From a virus: a stretch of 42,825 nt of DNA. A model generated the notes under the pieces. The model was not told the DNA's origin and did not search any database. It saw only the letters and a list, made by a program, of their open reading frames with translations. This document shows positions 27,384 to 36,021 of the stretch, one piece after another. The stretch is taken from positions 1-42,825 of the IMG/VR virus record IMGVR_UViG_3300045243_000040; one strand, written 5' to 3'. The position numbers and the translations under genes were made by a program. Position 1 is the first letter of the stretch; every line of letters begins with the position of its first letter.

Positions 27384-28790
27384 CTACGGCGAATACGGCG
27401 GGAAGATGTTGGTGGGATCCATTTTCCAGAGCGCCCGCGACACGTTCAGCTTCAAGGTGACGTCATCCATGCCGTTATAGGCGTCGTGCCCCGCCAGTGG
27501 TCTGACGGTGAGCTCGCGCCCCTCGATGTAGTAGTCGTCGGTCGGACTGTCACCGGCCAAACCTGTTCCGCCGGGGTAGCCAACCGCAACGTTGACGATG
27601 TCGCTGATGTCCGCGCCGGCGAGCGGCCCCCATGTCGCTGCTGCGCGAGGATCGTTGGGGTTGATCGAGCGGAGCGTCACGTCGGTGAGCGTCTCTTTCG
27701 GGTCCTTCTTGTTCGTGACGAGCAGCTGCGCGTAGGCGAGACACTCCTGATATTTGTTGTTGCCGGACACACTGTTGGGTGTGTCGGTGAGGAGGTCGCT
27801 CATCGGTGGCGCAGGGTGCTCGCCATAGAGAGCTGCCGAAGGCGCGTTGGCGAATACTTGTTGCGGCATCCTGTCCGGCGGCGTGTTCGCCGGGTAGCAG
27901 ACAGCGACGTTGATGAGGTCAGAGCGTTGCCGTGTGTAACCGAACGGAATGCGCAACTGGCCGCGGGTCGGGTCTGCTTCGATCGCCGCACCGTCTCCGA
28001 GTGGCCAGCGCATGAACGGCCACTCCGATGACGGCTGGGCCGCTACGGCGTCCGGGTCGAAGAACGAGTAGCGGCCCCGGAAGCAGAACCTTCCGTAGCG
28101 GTCGCAGAAGATGTTGGCGATGAACGGGAACTCGGCGTCGGCTGCGTCACGCAACGCGACGAGCGCAGCCTGATCGGGGTCGTACTTGACCGCCTGCACG
28201 GTGATGTTTCCGGAGGCGACGACGTACATGAGCGGGTCGATGTGCGCGTCGGCGAGGATCTCCTTGATCCGGTCGCCGACCGTCCCCGTCGTGGGTGCGT
28301 ACCAGACGCCGTCGTCGCCGCCGACCGGGGGACGGACTCCTGCTAGTCCGGGGGTGAGCCCGAATCCTGCGAGGTAGTCGAAGATGTCGACGGCCTCGAG
28401 TTGGATGCTCGCGTTGATCGGCTCCCCGGACGCGTTGACCGCTGACCCGTTGATGTCATAGGTGTAGTCATTGAGCAGACCACGGAACTGCGACTCCCAC
28501 ACCGAAGTGACCGGATTCCAAAGCTGCAACAGGAGTGGCCGGCCGGACAACTTCCCCTGGTACGGGCTCGACGAGTTGCGGTCGTCGAAAAGGCCGGACC
28601 TGTCGTTGACGTAGACGGTCGCGGTGCCGGTGTCGGTCTGCTGCAGGAACGTCTGCTTGCCGACACGGACGTCGAACCCTGAGACGAACTGGTCGGGGAA
28701 GTCGCCGCCCGGAGCGTCCATGCGGGTCCAGGTTGGGGACGGTTCGAGTGGCCCGTCGTCCCAGGCGACAAGGACGCGCCCGTCAGGCAC
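27384..28790 (-). CDS. Minor tail protein
   Basis: The 468-aa protein directly follows the tape measure gene. Its layout is like actinophage minor tail proteins: G-F-D-V-R-V-G-K-Q, a V-Y-V-N-D-R-S-G-L-F-D-D segment, G-R-P-L-L-L-Q-L-W-N-P, and F-R-G-L-L-N-D-Y-T-Y. Such proteins form the tail tip around the distal end of the tube. Confidence 0.8.
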   Translation of the reverse strand: MPDGRVLVAWDDGPLEPSPTWTRMDAPGGDFPDQFVSGFDVRVGKQTFLQQTDTGTATVYVNDRSGLFDDRNSSSPYQGKLSGRPLLLQLWNPVTSVWESQFRGLLNDYTYDINGSAVNASGEPINASIQLEAVDIFDYLAGFGLTPGLAGVRPPVGGDDGVWYAPTTGTVGDRIKEILADAHIDPLMYVVASGNITVQAVKYDPDQAALVALRDAADAEFPFIANIFCDRYGRFCFRGRYSFFDPDAVAAQPSSEWPFMRWPLGDGAAIEADPTRGQLRIPFGYTRQRSDLINVAVCYPANTPPDRMPQQVFANAPSAALYGEHPAPPMSDLLTDTPNSVSGNNKYQECLAYAQLLVTNKKDPKETLTDVTLRSINPNDPRAAATWGPLAGADISDIVNVAVGYPGGTGLAGDSPTDDYYIEGRELTVRPLAGHDAYNGMDDVTLKLNVSRALWKMDPTNIFPPYSP

Positions 28791-28793
28791 GGG

Positions 28794-31532
28794 TTACGCC
28801 TGCCTGCCGGCGTGCGGGCCGCGTCGCTGCGGCGGGTTGCGGGTGCGGGTGCGCTGCTGCTCGATCGTCACGGCCTGCGTGATGTCTCTCTTGTCGAGGT
28901 AGATGCGGATGTTGAACGTCGCCTGCAGCTTCCGCGACCCGCCATCTGTGCCTGCCTGCTGGCCGTGATGGGGGCGGCGGTGATGATGCACCTGGATCGG
29001 TCGTCCGTCCGGGCCGATGATGAACCCGCCGGCGCCTACACCCGAACCGGGCGCCGTGCCTCCTGGGCCGCGCTGCGACAACCGAGCTTCGAGCGCCTTC
29101 CGTTGCGCCTTCGTCAAGCCGAGTCCGGCGGTCTCGGCTGCGAGCGAAGCTTGCCGGTACTGGCCGAACGCGGCGTTGGCGTCGGCGCCGAGCTGCTGGT
29201 TGATCGCCGTGATCTGGTTGTAGATGTCGGTCTGCTTCTGAATGTTCCCCTTCGACGACTTGAGCGCCCGCTCGAGCGCCGCCTTCTCCTCGAGCAGAAT
29301 CTTTGTCTGGTTGCCGCCGGTCGCCTGTGCCTTCGCGAGCGCAAGTTGGAGTTTCGCGGGCTGCACGAACGTGGTGCTGCTCTGATTCTGCAAGGAGTCG
29401 AGCGCCTGCTTCGCCTGCAACTCGACCTGGAGCGCCGCGAGTTGGCCTTCCTTGTTCTTATTGCCGGATGCTATGGCTGCTCTTGCTGCGGCGAGGATCT
29501 GCTTCTCGACCTGGATGTCGTCCTTGGCCGAAGTGGTGAGCTGCGATCGTGCCTCTGCGAGTTGGAGGTCGATCGGTGTCGTGTACGAGCTCGCGGCGGC
29601 CTTCTTGGCTGCGGCGATCGCTGCGGCCTGCTGCGCTGCGTTCTGCCGTGCCCCGTCAAGAACGCCTTGCTGCGCGGCTTCGTCGTTGAGTGCCTGGACG
29701 AGACTTGCCCCTGCGAGATGACCATTAGCTATCAGCCGTTTGATTCGAGCAATGATCCGTTTCGCAGCAGCGACGTCGTCCTTCGTACCCTTAGTGAGTC
29801 CTGCTTGGGCGACAGCCAGTTGTTCGGTGATCGTCTGCGTGTATTGCGAGTAGACAGCGAGTGGCGTCGCGTTCCCGAAAGGACCAGCCTTCGCTCCGGG
29901 TCGGGCACCAGCGATATTGGGGAAGAACGATGGGCCGACATTGCCGCCACGCCCAATGTTTATGAGTCCCGGCGTGATGACGGGATCCCCAGGGATGGAA
30001 GGAACTTCGCGGTAGTAGACCTTGCCTTGGTAGATGTATTTCGCGTATAGCTTGCCGCCGCGTTTGACATATGCGGTGGCCGGTGAAGGGCCCGGGAACT
30101 GGTCGGCTTGGCTGCCGATGAAAGCTAGGGGGATTGCGGCAGCACCACTAGGACCGATCCGGGTTGCCGCTGGAGTTGTTGTGTATTGGCCAACACGGCT
30201 CGTAACCGAAGAACTGCCAGCAGGAACGATGAAAGGAGCCCCACCACGGCCCGCAACACCAGCGGCGCCTCCGCCCAGAGCCGTGCTTTCGGCAACAGCA
30301 GCCTCCCCAGCCGCGGTCGTCACTAGCCCCCATTTGGTAGCGAGACCTGTTAGTGCGTTCCCGAATGCCAGGACCTTGTTGACAGCAAAGATTGCGAGCA
30401 GCAGTTCAAGTGTGTGCTTGAACGAACCCGTCACCTTGTCGACGACCCCGACGACGGTGCCGAGCGTGTGGAAGACGGTTCCACCGATCGAAACTGCATC
30501 GTTCACGTCTCGCTGCAACCGGCCGGTCTCGTTCATCCTGGCGAGCCAATCTCCAGCCTCGGTCGTCAGCCTTGTGAACGTCGGCAACAGTGCCGTGCCG
30601 ATGATCTCCTCGGTGTCGACAAGGCTCGCGTGGAAGCGATCCGTGACGGTCGCCCCGGCCTTGGCCTGCCCCGCGAACTTTTCGGCGACGAAGGCGAGCG
30701 CGTCCATCCCCTTGACGTTGGCGGGGATGACGATGCCGAGCCTTTTGAGCGCGGTGAGTGATCCGCCCTGCGCCTTCGCGAGCGCAATAGCAGCCGACGC
30801 CAGCGAGATGTTCCGGCCCCGAGCCACGTCGGCGGCAACAGCAGTCAGCTTGAGCGACTCCGAGACATTCCCGTTCTCACGGACGAGGTAGCCGAACCCC
30901 TGCAGCAACTCCTGGTTCGTGAACCCGGAAAGATGCGAGAGCTTCAGGTCTGCGTGGTCGATCTGCTGGCCGTACTGGTCCCAAGACTTCCCGCTCGTCT
31001 TCAGCTGCGCGTCGACCTGGCGTTGCGTCGCGGCGAGCCTGAGCGCCGAACTGATGCTGGCCTTCAACAGAGTGGCGCCACCAGCGACGGCGATGAACCC
31101 GGTCGACGCAAACGCAAGCGAGCGCCCAAGACCCGCGGCAGCACCCGAACCGGCCAGCAGGCCGCGAGTCGTCTTGCCGACATCACGCTCAGCTGTTTGC
31201 GCCGCCCTCGAAGTTCCCGCCAGAGCTGGCGCAAGTCCAAGCTGCGCGTTAAGGCGGCCCTCGGCCTTGCTCGCAAGCAGCGCAGCTCGTTCCCTGACCG
31301 CCGCACTCTGTTCCGCCGACACCGCCAGCTCGCGGTATCCGGCGATCTGCGTCTTCAGCGCCTCCGTCGCACGCAGAGACGCAGCGACCGACTTGTTCGC
31401 CGACACCTGCATCGCCTCACCGACACCGAGCGACGACTCCTCCAGCTTCGTGTTCGACGCAACCGCCGTGTCTACCGTTTTCAGGTAGCCAGCGGCGTCC
31501 ATGACGAGACGAACGATCAGCGGGGCAGCCAC
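28794..31532 (-). CDS. Tape measure protein
   Basis: The longest gene, 912 aa. It is Ala/Lys/Gln-rich with long coiled coils, a hydrophobic stretch near 135-160 (S-T-G-F-I-A-V-A-G-G-A-T-L-L) and Gly/Pro-rich linkers. It follows the tail-assembly chaperone and the gp10-like gene. At about 1.5 angstrom per residue the tail would be near 135-140 nm, an estimate from the family rule. Confidence 0.9.
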   Translation of the reverse strand: MAAPLIVRLVMDAAGYLKTVDTAVASNTKLEESSLGVGEAMQVSANKSVAASLRATEALKTQIAGYRELAVSAEQSAAVRERAALLASKAEGRLNAQLGLAPALAGTSRAAQTAERDVGKTTRGLLAGSGAAAGLGRSLAFASTGFIAVAGGATLLKASISSALRLAATQRQVDAQLKTSGKSWDQYGQQIDHADLKLSHLSGFTNQELLQGFGYLVRENGNVSESLKLTAVAADVARGRNISLASAAIALAKAQGGSLTALKRLGIVIPANVKGMDALAFVAEKFAGQAKAGATVTDRFHASLVDTEEIIGTALLPTFTRLTTEAGDWLARMNETGRLQRDVNDAVSIGGTVFHTLGTVVGVVDKVTGSFKHTLELLLAIFAVNKVLAFGNALTGLATKWGLVTTAAGEAAVAESTALGGGAAGVAGRGGAPFIVPAGSSSVTSRVGQYTTTPAATRIGPSGAAAIPLAFIGSQADQFPGPSPATAYVKRGGKLYAKYIYQGKVYYREVPSIPGDPVITPGLINIGRGGNVGPSFFPNIAGARPGAKAGPFGNATPLAVYSQYTQTITEQLAVAQAGLTKGTKDDVAAAKRIIARIKRLIANGHLAGASLVQALNDEAAQQGVLDGARQNAAQQAAAIAAAKKAAASSYTTPIDLQLAEARSQLTTSAKDDIQVEKQILAAARAAIASGNKNKEGQLAALQVELQAKQALDSLQNQSSTTFVQPAKLQLALAKAQATGGNQTKILLEEKAALERALKSSKGNIQKQTDIYNQITAINQQLGADANAAFGQYRQASLAAETAGLGLTKAQRKALEARLSQRGPGGTAPGSGVGAGGFIIGPDGRPIQVHHHRRPHHGQQAGTDGGSRKLQATFNIRIYLDKRDITQAVTIEQQRTRTRNPPQRRGPHAGRQA

Positions 31533-31945
31533 TAGAACTCCCTCGTCACGGTCCCGATGACATGGTCAACCGTGTTCACCACCTGGACACGGTTCTGCTC
31601 GAGCGCCGGATCGTAGGAGCGGCCGAGCATGAGGTTGGCGAAGTTCGGGCGTCGTAGCTTCGAGTCCCGACGTGCCCGTGCGCCTTTCTCGGTCGGCACC
31701 ATGTAGACCTCTCTGGCCGTCTGTCCGATCTTCTGGATCGACCACGGCGGCGGCTTGTTCTTCGCCCGTTTCATGCCGCTAATGTCGGTCAGGGCGAGCC
31801 TGTCGGCGTCCCGCTTGATCGGCTGCACCGCCTCCATCAACCCGACCCTCATCGCCTTCAACAATGCAGGATTGGTCGCCTTCAAGTCACGCTCAAGCTG
31901 ACCGAACCCGGACACGATGACCGGGTTCTCCAAACGCCCAGCCAC
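31532..31945 (-). CDS. HK97 gp10-like tail/head completion protein
   Basis: The 137-aa protein reads M-A-G-R-L-E-N-P-V-I-V-S-G-F-G-Q-L-E-R-D-L-K and later has a basic centre (G-A-R-A-R-R-D-S-K-L-R-R-P-N-F-A-N), like HK97 gp10-type completion proteins. Its place between chaperone and tape measure is slightly unusual for that family. GTG 31945 begins immediately after the stop of the frameshifted chaperone product. Confidence 0.6.
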   Translation of the reverse strand: MAGRLENPVIVSGFGQLERDLKATNPALLKAMRVGLMEAVQPIKRDADRLALTDISGMKRAKNKPPPWSIQKIGQTAREVYMVPTEKGARARRDSKLRRPNFANLMLGRSYDPALEQNRVQVVNTVDHVIGTVTREF

Positions 31946-32532
31946 CTAGTCGTCCTCACCAGCCGAATACTTCGCGTCGAACAGGTCGACCGCCGCCATC
32001 AGGTCGCCGGGCGTCAACTCGCCGACGCCTCCGCTGTTTCCCGGGCCGACTGCGGGGAGGGTGTGCCCGACTCGGAAGTCCCAGTAGTAGCGGGGCTCTC
32101 GTCCGAGCTCTCCGAACTCGTCTCCGAATCGGTCCCAGAAGGACTGCTCGTAGAGGGCTTCCTTGTCGGCGATGATTCGTCGGGCTTCAGCGTCGACTCC
32201 AGGACCAAAGGGATGTCACCGTCAGTAGCCTTCCGGAGGCTCTTCTGCGCCTCCTCGAGCGTCTGCCTCCCGATGATCTCGGCGATCTCGTCGAAGCTCA
32301 TGTCGGGATGCTTGTGCCGGTACGAGATGTGCATGATCGCTGCGATGCCGTCCTGGTCGACGTACATGACGTCCTGCGACATCGCGGCGAGCTGGCGAAA
32401 GTTGTAGCCCGTGTACCTCTTGACGATCCGATGGTCCTCGATGGTGAGGTTCTCCGGCTCGGGGTAGACCTCACCGTCGATGGTGTAGCCGAACTCCTGC
32501 TCCGGTTCCTCGGTTGTGGTTTCAGCGGCCAC
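31946..32532 (-). CDS. Tail assembly chaperone, -1 frameshift product (gpGT-like)
   Basis: Slippage at CCCTTTG (32212-32206) joins the first part of the chaperone gene to a second frame, giving 195 aa. The second frame encodes a protein-like sequence (Y-E-Q-S-F-W-D-R-F-G-D-E-F-G-E-L, then R-Y-Y-W-D-F-R-V-G-H-T-L-P-A-V-G-P-G) that the unshifted frame replaces with a Ser/Thr/Pro-rich tail. Length and slippage agree: 587 bases plus one re-read base make 196 codons. Confidence 0.85.
32014..32532 (-). CDS. Tail assembly chaperone (gpG-like), unshifted product
   Basis: The 172-aa unshifted product lies between major tail protein and tape measure, the standard place for the G/GT chaperone pair. The N-terminal 105 residues (I-E-D-H-R-I-V-K-R-Y-T-G-Y-N-F...) are well-formed. 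After the slippery site the zero frame becomes a low-complexity Ser/Glu/Thr/Pro tail. The chaperone loads the tape measure before tube polymerisation and is absent from virions. Confidence 0.85.
   Translation of the reverse strand: MAAETTTEEPEQEFGYTIDGEVYPEPENLTIEDHRIVKRYTGYNFRQLAAMSQDVMYVDQDGIAAIMHISYRHKHPDMSFDEIAEIIGRQTLEEAQKSLRKATDGDIPLVLESTLKPDESSPTRKPSTSSPSGTDSETSSESSDESPATTGTSESGTPSPQSARETAEASAS
32206..32212 (-). promoter_or_regulatory. Programmed -1 frameshift site CCCTTTG
   Basis: The canonical X-XXY-YYZ heptamer is read as C-CCT-TTG in the zero frame and CCC-TTT-G after a -1 slip. Downstream in the -1 frame a long, well-formed protein runs to 31946. The site lies where G/GT frameshifting occurs in most long-tailed phages. 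Confidence 0.85.
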
Positions 32533-32556
32533 GCGTAGCTCCTTCTAGGGTTGGTA

Positions 32557-32964
32557 TTACGAGGTGGTGATGCCGTTGGGATCTGCGACCTTGAAGTTGG
32601 CAGGGGTCTTGTACGGCTGTCCGCGCGCAGCGGACGGGTCAAACGTGCGCAGCTGACACAACGCGTGATAGGTCGTGCGCGTGTTGTCAACGAGGCCGTC
32701 CGGCTGCCACGACACCTGAAAGATGGTGTCGTTCTTATGGAGCGGGAAGAGAAGCGCCTCTGTTTCCCTGGTTACGAACGCTTCCCCTGAGAACCCCTGG
32801 GCCTTCGTGCCCGAGAGCGTTTCGTCCACGCCGCTGACGGAGAACCCTGAGACATCGACGTCCTGCGCGTCCGACGAGAACCCGAACGTGTCGAACGCGT
32901 TGCTCATGTCTACCCCGTCCACGGTGATCCGATCGTGTAGGGCTGTTTTCTTGGTGTAAGTCAC
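32557..32964 (-). CDS. Major tail protein (tube)
   Basis: The 135-aa protein precedes the chaperone gene, as expected for the tube subunit. It reads M-T-Y-T-K-K-T-A-L-H-D-R-I-T-V-D-G-V-D-M-S-N-A-F and then is beta-rich with G-F-S-G-E-A-F and V-S-W-Q-P-D-G. It is short for a major tail protein. GTG 32964 overlaps the upstream stop. Confidence 0.75.
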   Translation of the reverse strand: MTYTKKTALHDRITVDGVDMSNAFDTFGFSSDAQDVDVSGFSVSGVDETLSGTKAQGFSGEAFVTRETEALLFPLHKNDTIFQVSWQPDGLVDNTRTTYHALCQLRTFDPSAARGQPYKTPANFKVADPNGITTS

Positions 32965-33197
32965 TTGTTGCCTCCTCTCTCGGTGACTGTTGCATCAGCC
33001 GACAACGGTGCCGGCCAATCTTCTGGGAGTCCGTACTGGCCCTCCGAAAGCTGCGGGTCGACCTCCGCGATCACGACCACGTTGCCGCGCTCGATGCCGC
33101 GCTCGAGCGCAGGATCAAGCCGCGTCACGAACTGGTCGCCCGGACGGTGGCCCCGGTACTCGCGCTGCCCCTGCACCTCCAACAGCAGATACTTCAC
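32961..33197 (-). CDS. Hypothetical protein between glycan cassette and tail tube
   Basis: The 78-aa protein starts at GTG 33197, overlapping the glycosyltransferase stop as GTGA. It reads V-K-Y-L-L-L-E-V-Q-G-Q-R-E-Y-R-G-H-R-P-G-D-Q-F and contains R-G-N-V-V-V-I-A-E-V-D. It may be a small virion component separated from the connectors by the inserted cassette. Unrecognised. Confidence 0.6.
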   Translation of the reverse strand: MKYLLLEVQGQREYRGHRPGDQFVTRLDPALERGIERGNVVVIAEVDPQLSEGQYGLPEDWPAPLSADATVTERGGNK

Positions 33198-33955
33198 GCC
33201 GCTACCAGGTCGAGACTGTCGTAGTAGGTGCGCATCTCGTCGAGCGCCTCGGCCGGGTAGAAGTCCGCGAGAACCTCGAACGGGTCGGCCGGTGATCCTG
33301 CCCCGTGGATCGCGGTCACCTCTTTGTACGAGTTCAACTGGATGCCGGGCGTCTTCCAATCGACGATCTGGCGTGTGTGAAGGTGCCAATGCCTCACCTC
33401 CAAGTCGGGGTTCGCTTGACGGATGTTCGAGAGGATCGACGTGTCGCAGCCGCGCTTCCGGTCCTCGTCGGCGGGCCGGTAGCCGACCGCCTCGAGCAGT
33501 TGCCGCGGGATGATCCTGATACCGCACCCTCCGTCGTAACCGATCTTGGGAGAGCAGATTTCGCGGCCGTCTTCGCGGACGAACGACACGTGCTGGAACC
33601 CGAAGATCGTGTTGGCTGGCGGCAGCGGCTCGGTGAAGAGGCGGTGGTCAAGCCAGTCGTCGGATCCGCAAGGGACGACGTAGTCGACCGTGTGCGGGTT
33701 GTACCGGGGGTCGGTCGCGAGTTGGATGCCGTCGTTGAACTTCGCGGACGTGTAGTCGTTGTCGCGCTCCACCCACGCGAAGTTCAGACCGACGACGTCG
33801 AGCGCGTCGAGCGATTCATGGTCGCTGACGATCACAGCGCTCGCGTCCACGCCCTCCTCGTGGAGGGCGTCGCATGTGCGGCGCAGTTGGCGAAGGCAGA
33901 TCCGGGCAAGCGGGAGCCGCCCGTGAACGGGTACGCAGAACCACAACGACTTCAT
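33194..33955 (-). CDS. Glycosyltransferase, GT-A/family 2-like
   Basis: The 253-aa protein begins L-W-F-C-V-P-V-H-G-R-L-P-L-A-R, has S-A-V-I-V-S-D-H-E, and has the metal/sugar-nucleotide motif D-Y-V-V-P-C-G-S-D-D-W-L-D. These are GT-A hallmarks. ATG 33955 overlaps the upstream stop as TGATG. It is the last gene of a six-gene modification cassette within the structural operon. Confidence 0.8.
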   Translation of the reverse strand: MKSLWFCVPVHGRLPLARICLRQLRRTCDALHEEGVDASAVIVSDHESLDALDVVGLNFAWVERDNDYTSAKFNDGIQLATDPRYNPHTVDYVVPCGSDDWLDHRLFTEPLPPANTIFGFQHVSFVREDGREICSPKIGYDGGCGIRIIPRQLLEAVGYRPADEDRKRGCDTSILSNIRQANPDLEVRHWHLHTRQIVDWKTPGIQLNSYKEVTAIHGAGSPADPFEVLADFYPAEALDEMRTYYDSLDLVAA

Positions 33956-34782
33956 CAGGCGGCCGCGGCTGCTATCTGGAAGGCGTTGGCCCACCAGTCG
34001 GGGTGTGTCAAGAGATGAAGCTGCTTCGGGTCATCGGCTGACTCCGGCGGCTCCTTCGCCTTAACGTACTCGTCAAACATCGCGGCCGTGGGATGCAGGT
34101 CCGGGTTCCACTTGCCTCCCGAGTCACTGAACCTGAAGTTGAACGGCAGAGCGCAGAACAGAGCCTCATACTCAAGGCCGAAGTCCGCGAGCGGCCGCGG
34201 CTGCAAGAGAAGGCTGGCCGAGCCGCGCGAGATCTCGCGCCCGCCTCCTTCGATGACCGTGTCGCCTACCTGCTCGCGCTTGCACTCAAGGAACTGTTCG
34301 TCGTTTGCAAACCACGCCTCGCCCGGGCCGGCGCCATAGCTGCAGAGCCTGTCGCCGTGACCGGCGGCACCGATCACGTCATGGCCGAGACCGCGCAGAC
34401 GCGCGAGCGCTTCGTGGAGGATCTCGTCAGGGTGTCGTCCCGTGCGGAACGACTCCGCGAGCGCGTTGACATGAATCCCGATCTCGTGCCCGCACGCCGC
34501 GATCGCCTCCAGACACCCCTCAAACCCTGGCGCGTCCCAATAGCCGGACCCATGGAGGATGTAGTAGCTGGAGCGGTATCCGCGCTCCTGCTCCCACAGG
34601 CCCATGCAAACGGCAGTGGCGAGCGATTCGGTGCTATCGCAGTCGTGGCGCATCCCGATCACGTTCGGCGCGCGATCGCCGGCGACGACATCGCGGAACG
34701 GGACGACGCGTTCGGCCTTCGACATGAACATCAAGTCGAGGTCTTCGAGGTCGGCCATGTTGAACGGCGCCCTGTCCCTCAC
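33955..34782 (-). CDS. Polysaccharide deacetylase-like protein (NodB/CE4 fold)
   Basis: The 275-aa protein shows the deacetylase order. G-M-R-H-D-C-D-S-T carries the first Asp and His, then come S-S-Y-Y-I-L-H and G-H-E-I-G-I-H-V-N with the metal His, and a final L-L-T-H-P-D-W-W. It would remove N- or O-acetyl groups from a sugar. GTG 34782 overlaps the previous stop. It lies between two glycosyltransferase genes. Confidence 0.75.
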   Translation of the reverse strand: MRDRAPFNMADLEDLDLMFMSKAERVVPFRDVVAGDRAPNVIGMRHDCDSTESLATAVCMGLWEQERGYRSSYYILHGSGYWDAPGFEGCLEAIAACGHEIGIHVNALAESFRTGRHPDEILHEALARLRGLGHDVIGAAGHGDRLCSYGAGPGEAWFANDEQFLECKREQVGDTVIEGGGREISRGSASLLLQPRPLADFGLEYEALFCALPFNFRFSDSGGKWNPDLHPTAAMFDEYVKAKEPPESADDPKQLHLLTHPDWWANAFQIAAAAA

Positions 34783-35381
34783 ACGAGCACCCCATCACGA
34801 ACCTCGCGCGCACGGCGGATCGCCTCGGTCTTCAGCGCTACGGCGTCGTCCATGTGCGCCATCCGGTTCGCGTTGTTGCCCCAGTCCAACTCCTCGAAGC
34901 GGAGCGGCAGTTGGACGGTGGGGCTGATGACGCCGATGATCGTGTCGGACCACAGGCGGAAGAAGTCGTCGTGCGGGTAGTGCTCGAGGTAGCGGCGGTG
35001 CGCGTCGATCCAGAGCGCCCGGTGTCCGATCGACCCTGAGCCGGGAAAGACTAGGTCGTCGTACCCGTTCTCGATTCCCTGCGCGCGGGCACCGTTGGAC
35101 CACTCCTTCCACATGCAGCCAACGAGCAAAGTTGGCGAGTAGGCGGCGAGGATGTGTTCCTGATGCTGGGGCGAGTGGACGATGTCATCGTCCTGGGAGT
35201 AGATGACCTCAGTCGGAGCTCGCAGCGCGCCGAGCAGCCGCCCGTACGTCATCTGGTCTTTCGCTTCCTTGCTGTTGTCCCAGATGACGACGTTGTCGAA
35301 GATGAGCGAGTCGATGACGGGTTGGAGTGGCACGTCACCGCGGGTGACGATCACGGCTGTGACCTCAGACTGCGGCAGCAA
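34779..35381 (-). CDS. Glycosyltransferase-like protein
   Basis: The 200-aa protein begins with V-T-A-V-I-V-T-R-G-D, then V-V-I-W-D-N-S, and has a D-x-D-type site in V-I-Y-S-Q-D-D-D-I-V-H-S. These match GT-A folds. TTG 35381 follows GGAGG at good spacing, and the gene overlaps the preceding one by 17 bases. Sugar donor and acceptor are unknown. Confidence 0.78.
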   Translation of the reverse strand: MLPQSEVTAVIVTRGDVPLQPVIDSLIFDNVVIWDNSKEAKDQMTYGRLLGALRAPTEVIYSQDDDIVHSPQHQEHILAAYSPTLLVGCMWKEWSNGARAQGIENGYDDLVFPGSGSIGHRALWIDAHRRYLEHYPHDDFFRLWSDTIIGVISPTVQLPLRFEELDWGNNANRMAHMDDAVALKTEAIRRAREVRDGVLV

Positions 35382-36021
35382 GAGTTTCCTCCCATTCGTG
35401 CATCTCGTTCATGTGCGCCATCCGCCGGTCGGCTGTCAGTTCGCGCGAGCCGCGGGTGCTGCCGTGCCTCATGTACTTGAACCGTGGACGATCCCCCGCA
35501 GCGAACACGGCGGCCATCCGGGCAAGCCTTCGCCACAGCGCCCAGTCCTGCAACGCTACGTCGGGGAATCCCCCAGCGTCCAAGAGGATGTCCGTTCGGA
35601 CGAACGACCCGGCAACGAACGGATTGTGGTCGAGGGTGAGGATCTCCGCGTTGTCCATGACGGGCGGTAGGTAGACCTCTCCGTCGTTTCGCTCGTAGCC
35701 GCACTGGACGACATCGGCGTCGACGTGCTCGATCCCCTCGAGCGCGTCAGGGAACGCAAGGTCGTCGATGTCGTGGATCCAGACCCATTCACTTCGTACC
35801 TCCTTGAGCGCGGAGTTGAGGTGGAACGCTTGCGGATATGACCGCCTGTCCTGGCGGCGCCGTGAGACTTCGAGGATGCTGGTGATGTGCCGGTAGCGGT
35901 CGGTGCCGACGATCACCTCCTGAGGGGACGGGTTCAACATCCCGACACAGTTGAGCCAGTCAGACAGGTAGTCGTCGTGGCTCGATCCGTAGAGGCAGCT
36001 GATGATCGTCACATCAACCAT
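35365..36021 (-). CDS. Glycosyltransferase, family 2-like
   Basis: The 218-aa protein starts M-V-D-V-T-I-I-S-C-L-Y-G-S and has W-V-W-I-H-D-I-D-D-L-A-F-P-D-A-L-E as its sugar-nucleotide/metal site. Later come G-S-F-V-R-T-D-I-L-L-D-A-G-G-F and Q-D-W-A-L-W-R-R-L, typical of GT2 proteins. ATG 36021 overlaps the GNAT-like gene by 13 bases; the open frame upstream of it is a shadow. Confidence 0.85.
   Translation of the reverse strand: MVDVTIISCLYGSSHDDYLSDWLNCVGMLNPSPQEVIVGTDRYRHITSILEVSRRRQDRRSYPQAFHLNSALKEVRSEWVWIHDIDDLAFPDALEGIEHVDADVVQCGYERNDGEVYLPPVMDNAEILTLDHNPFVAGSFVRTDILLDAGGFPDVALQDWALWRRLARMAAVFAAGDRPRFKYMRHGSTRGSRELTADRRMAHMNEMHEWEETLAAAV

Noticed and set aside
28812-30050. Plus-strand open frame of 412 codons opposite the tape measure gene
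   Set aside because: Arg/Leu/Val-rich antisense shadow caused by high GC; the tape measure frame explains the region.
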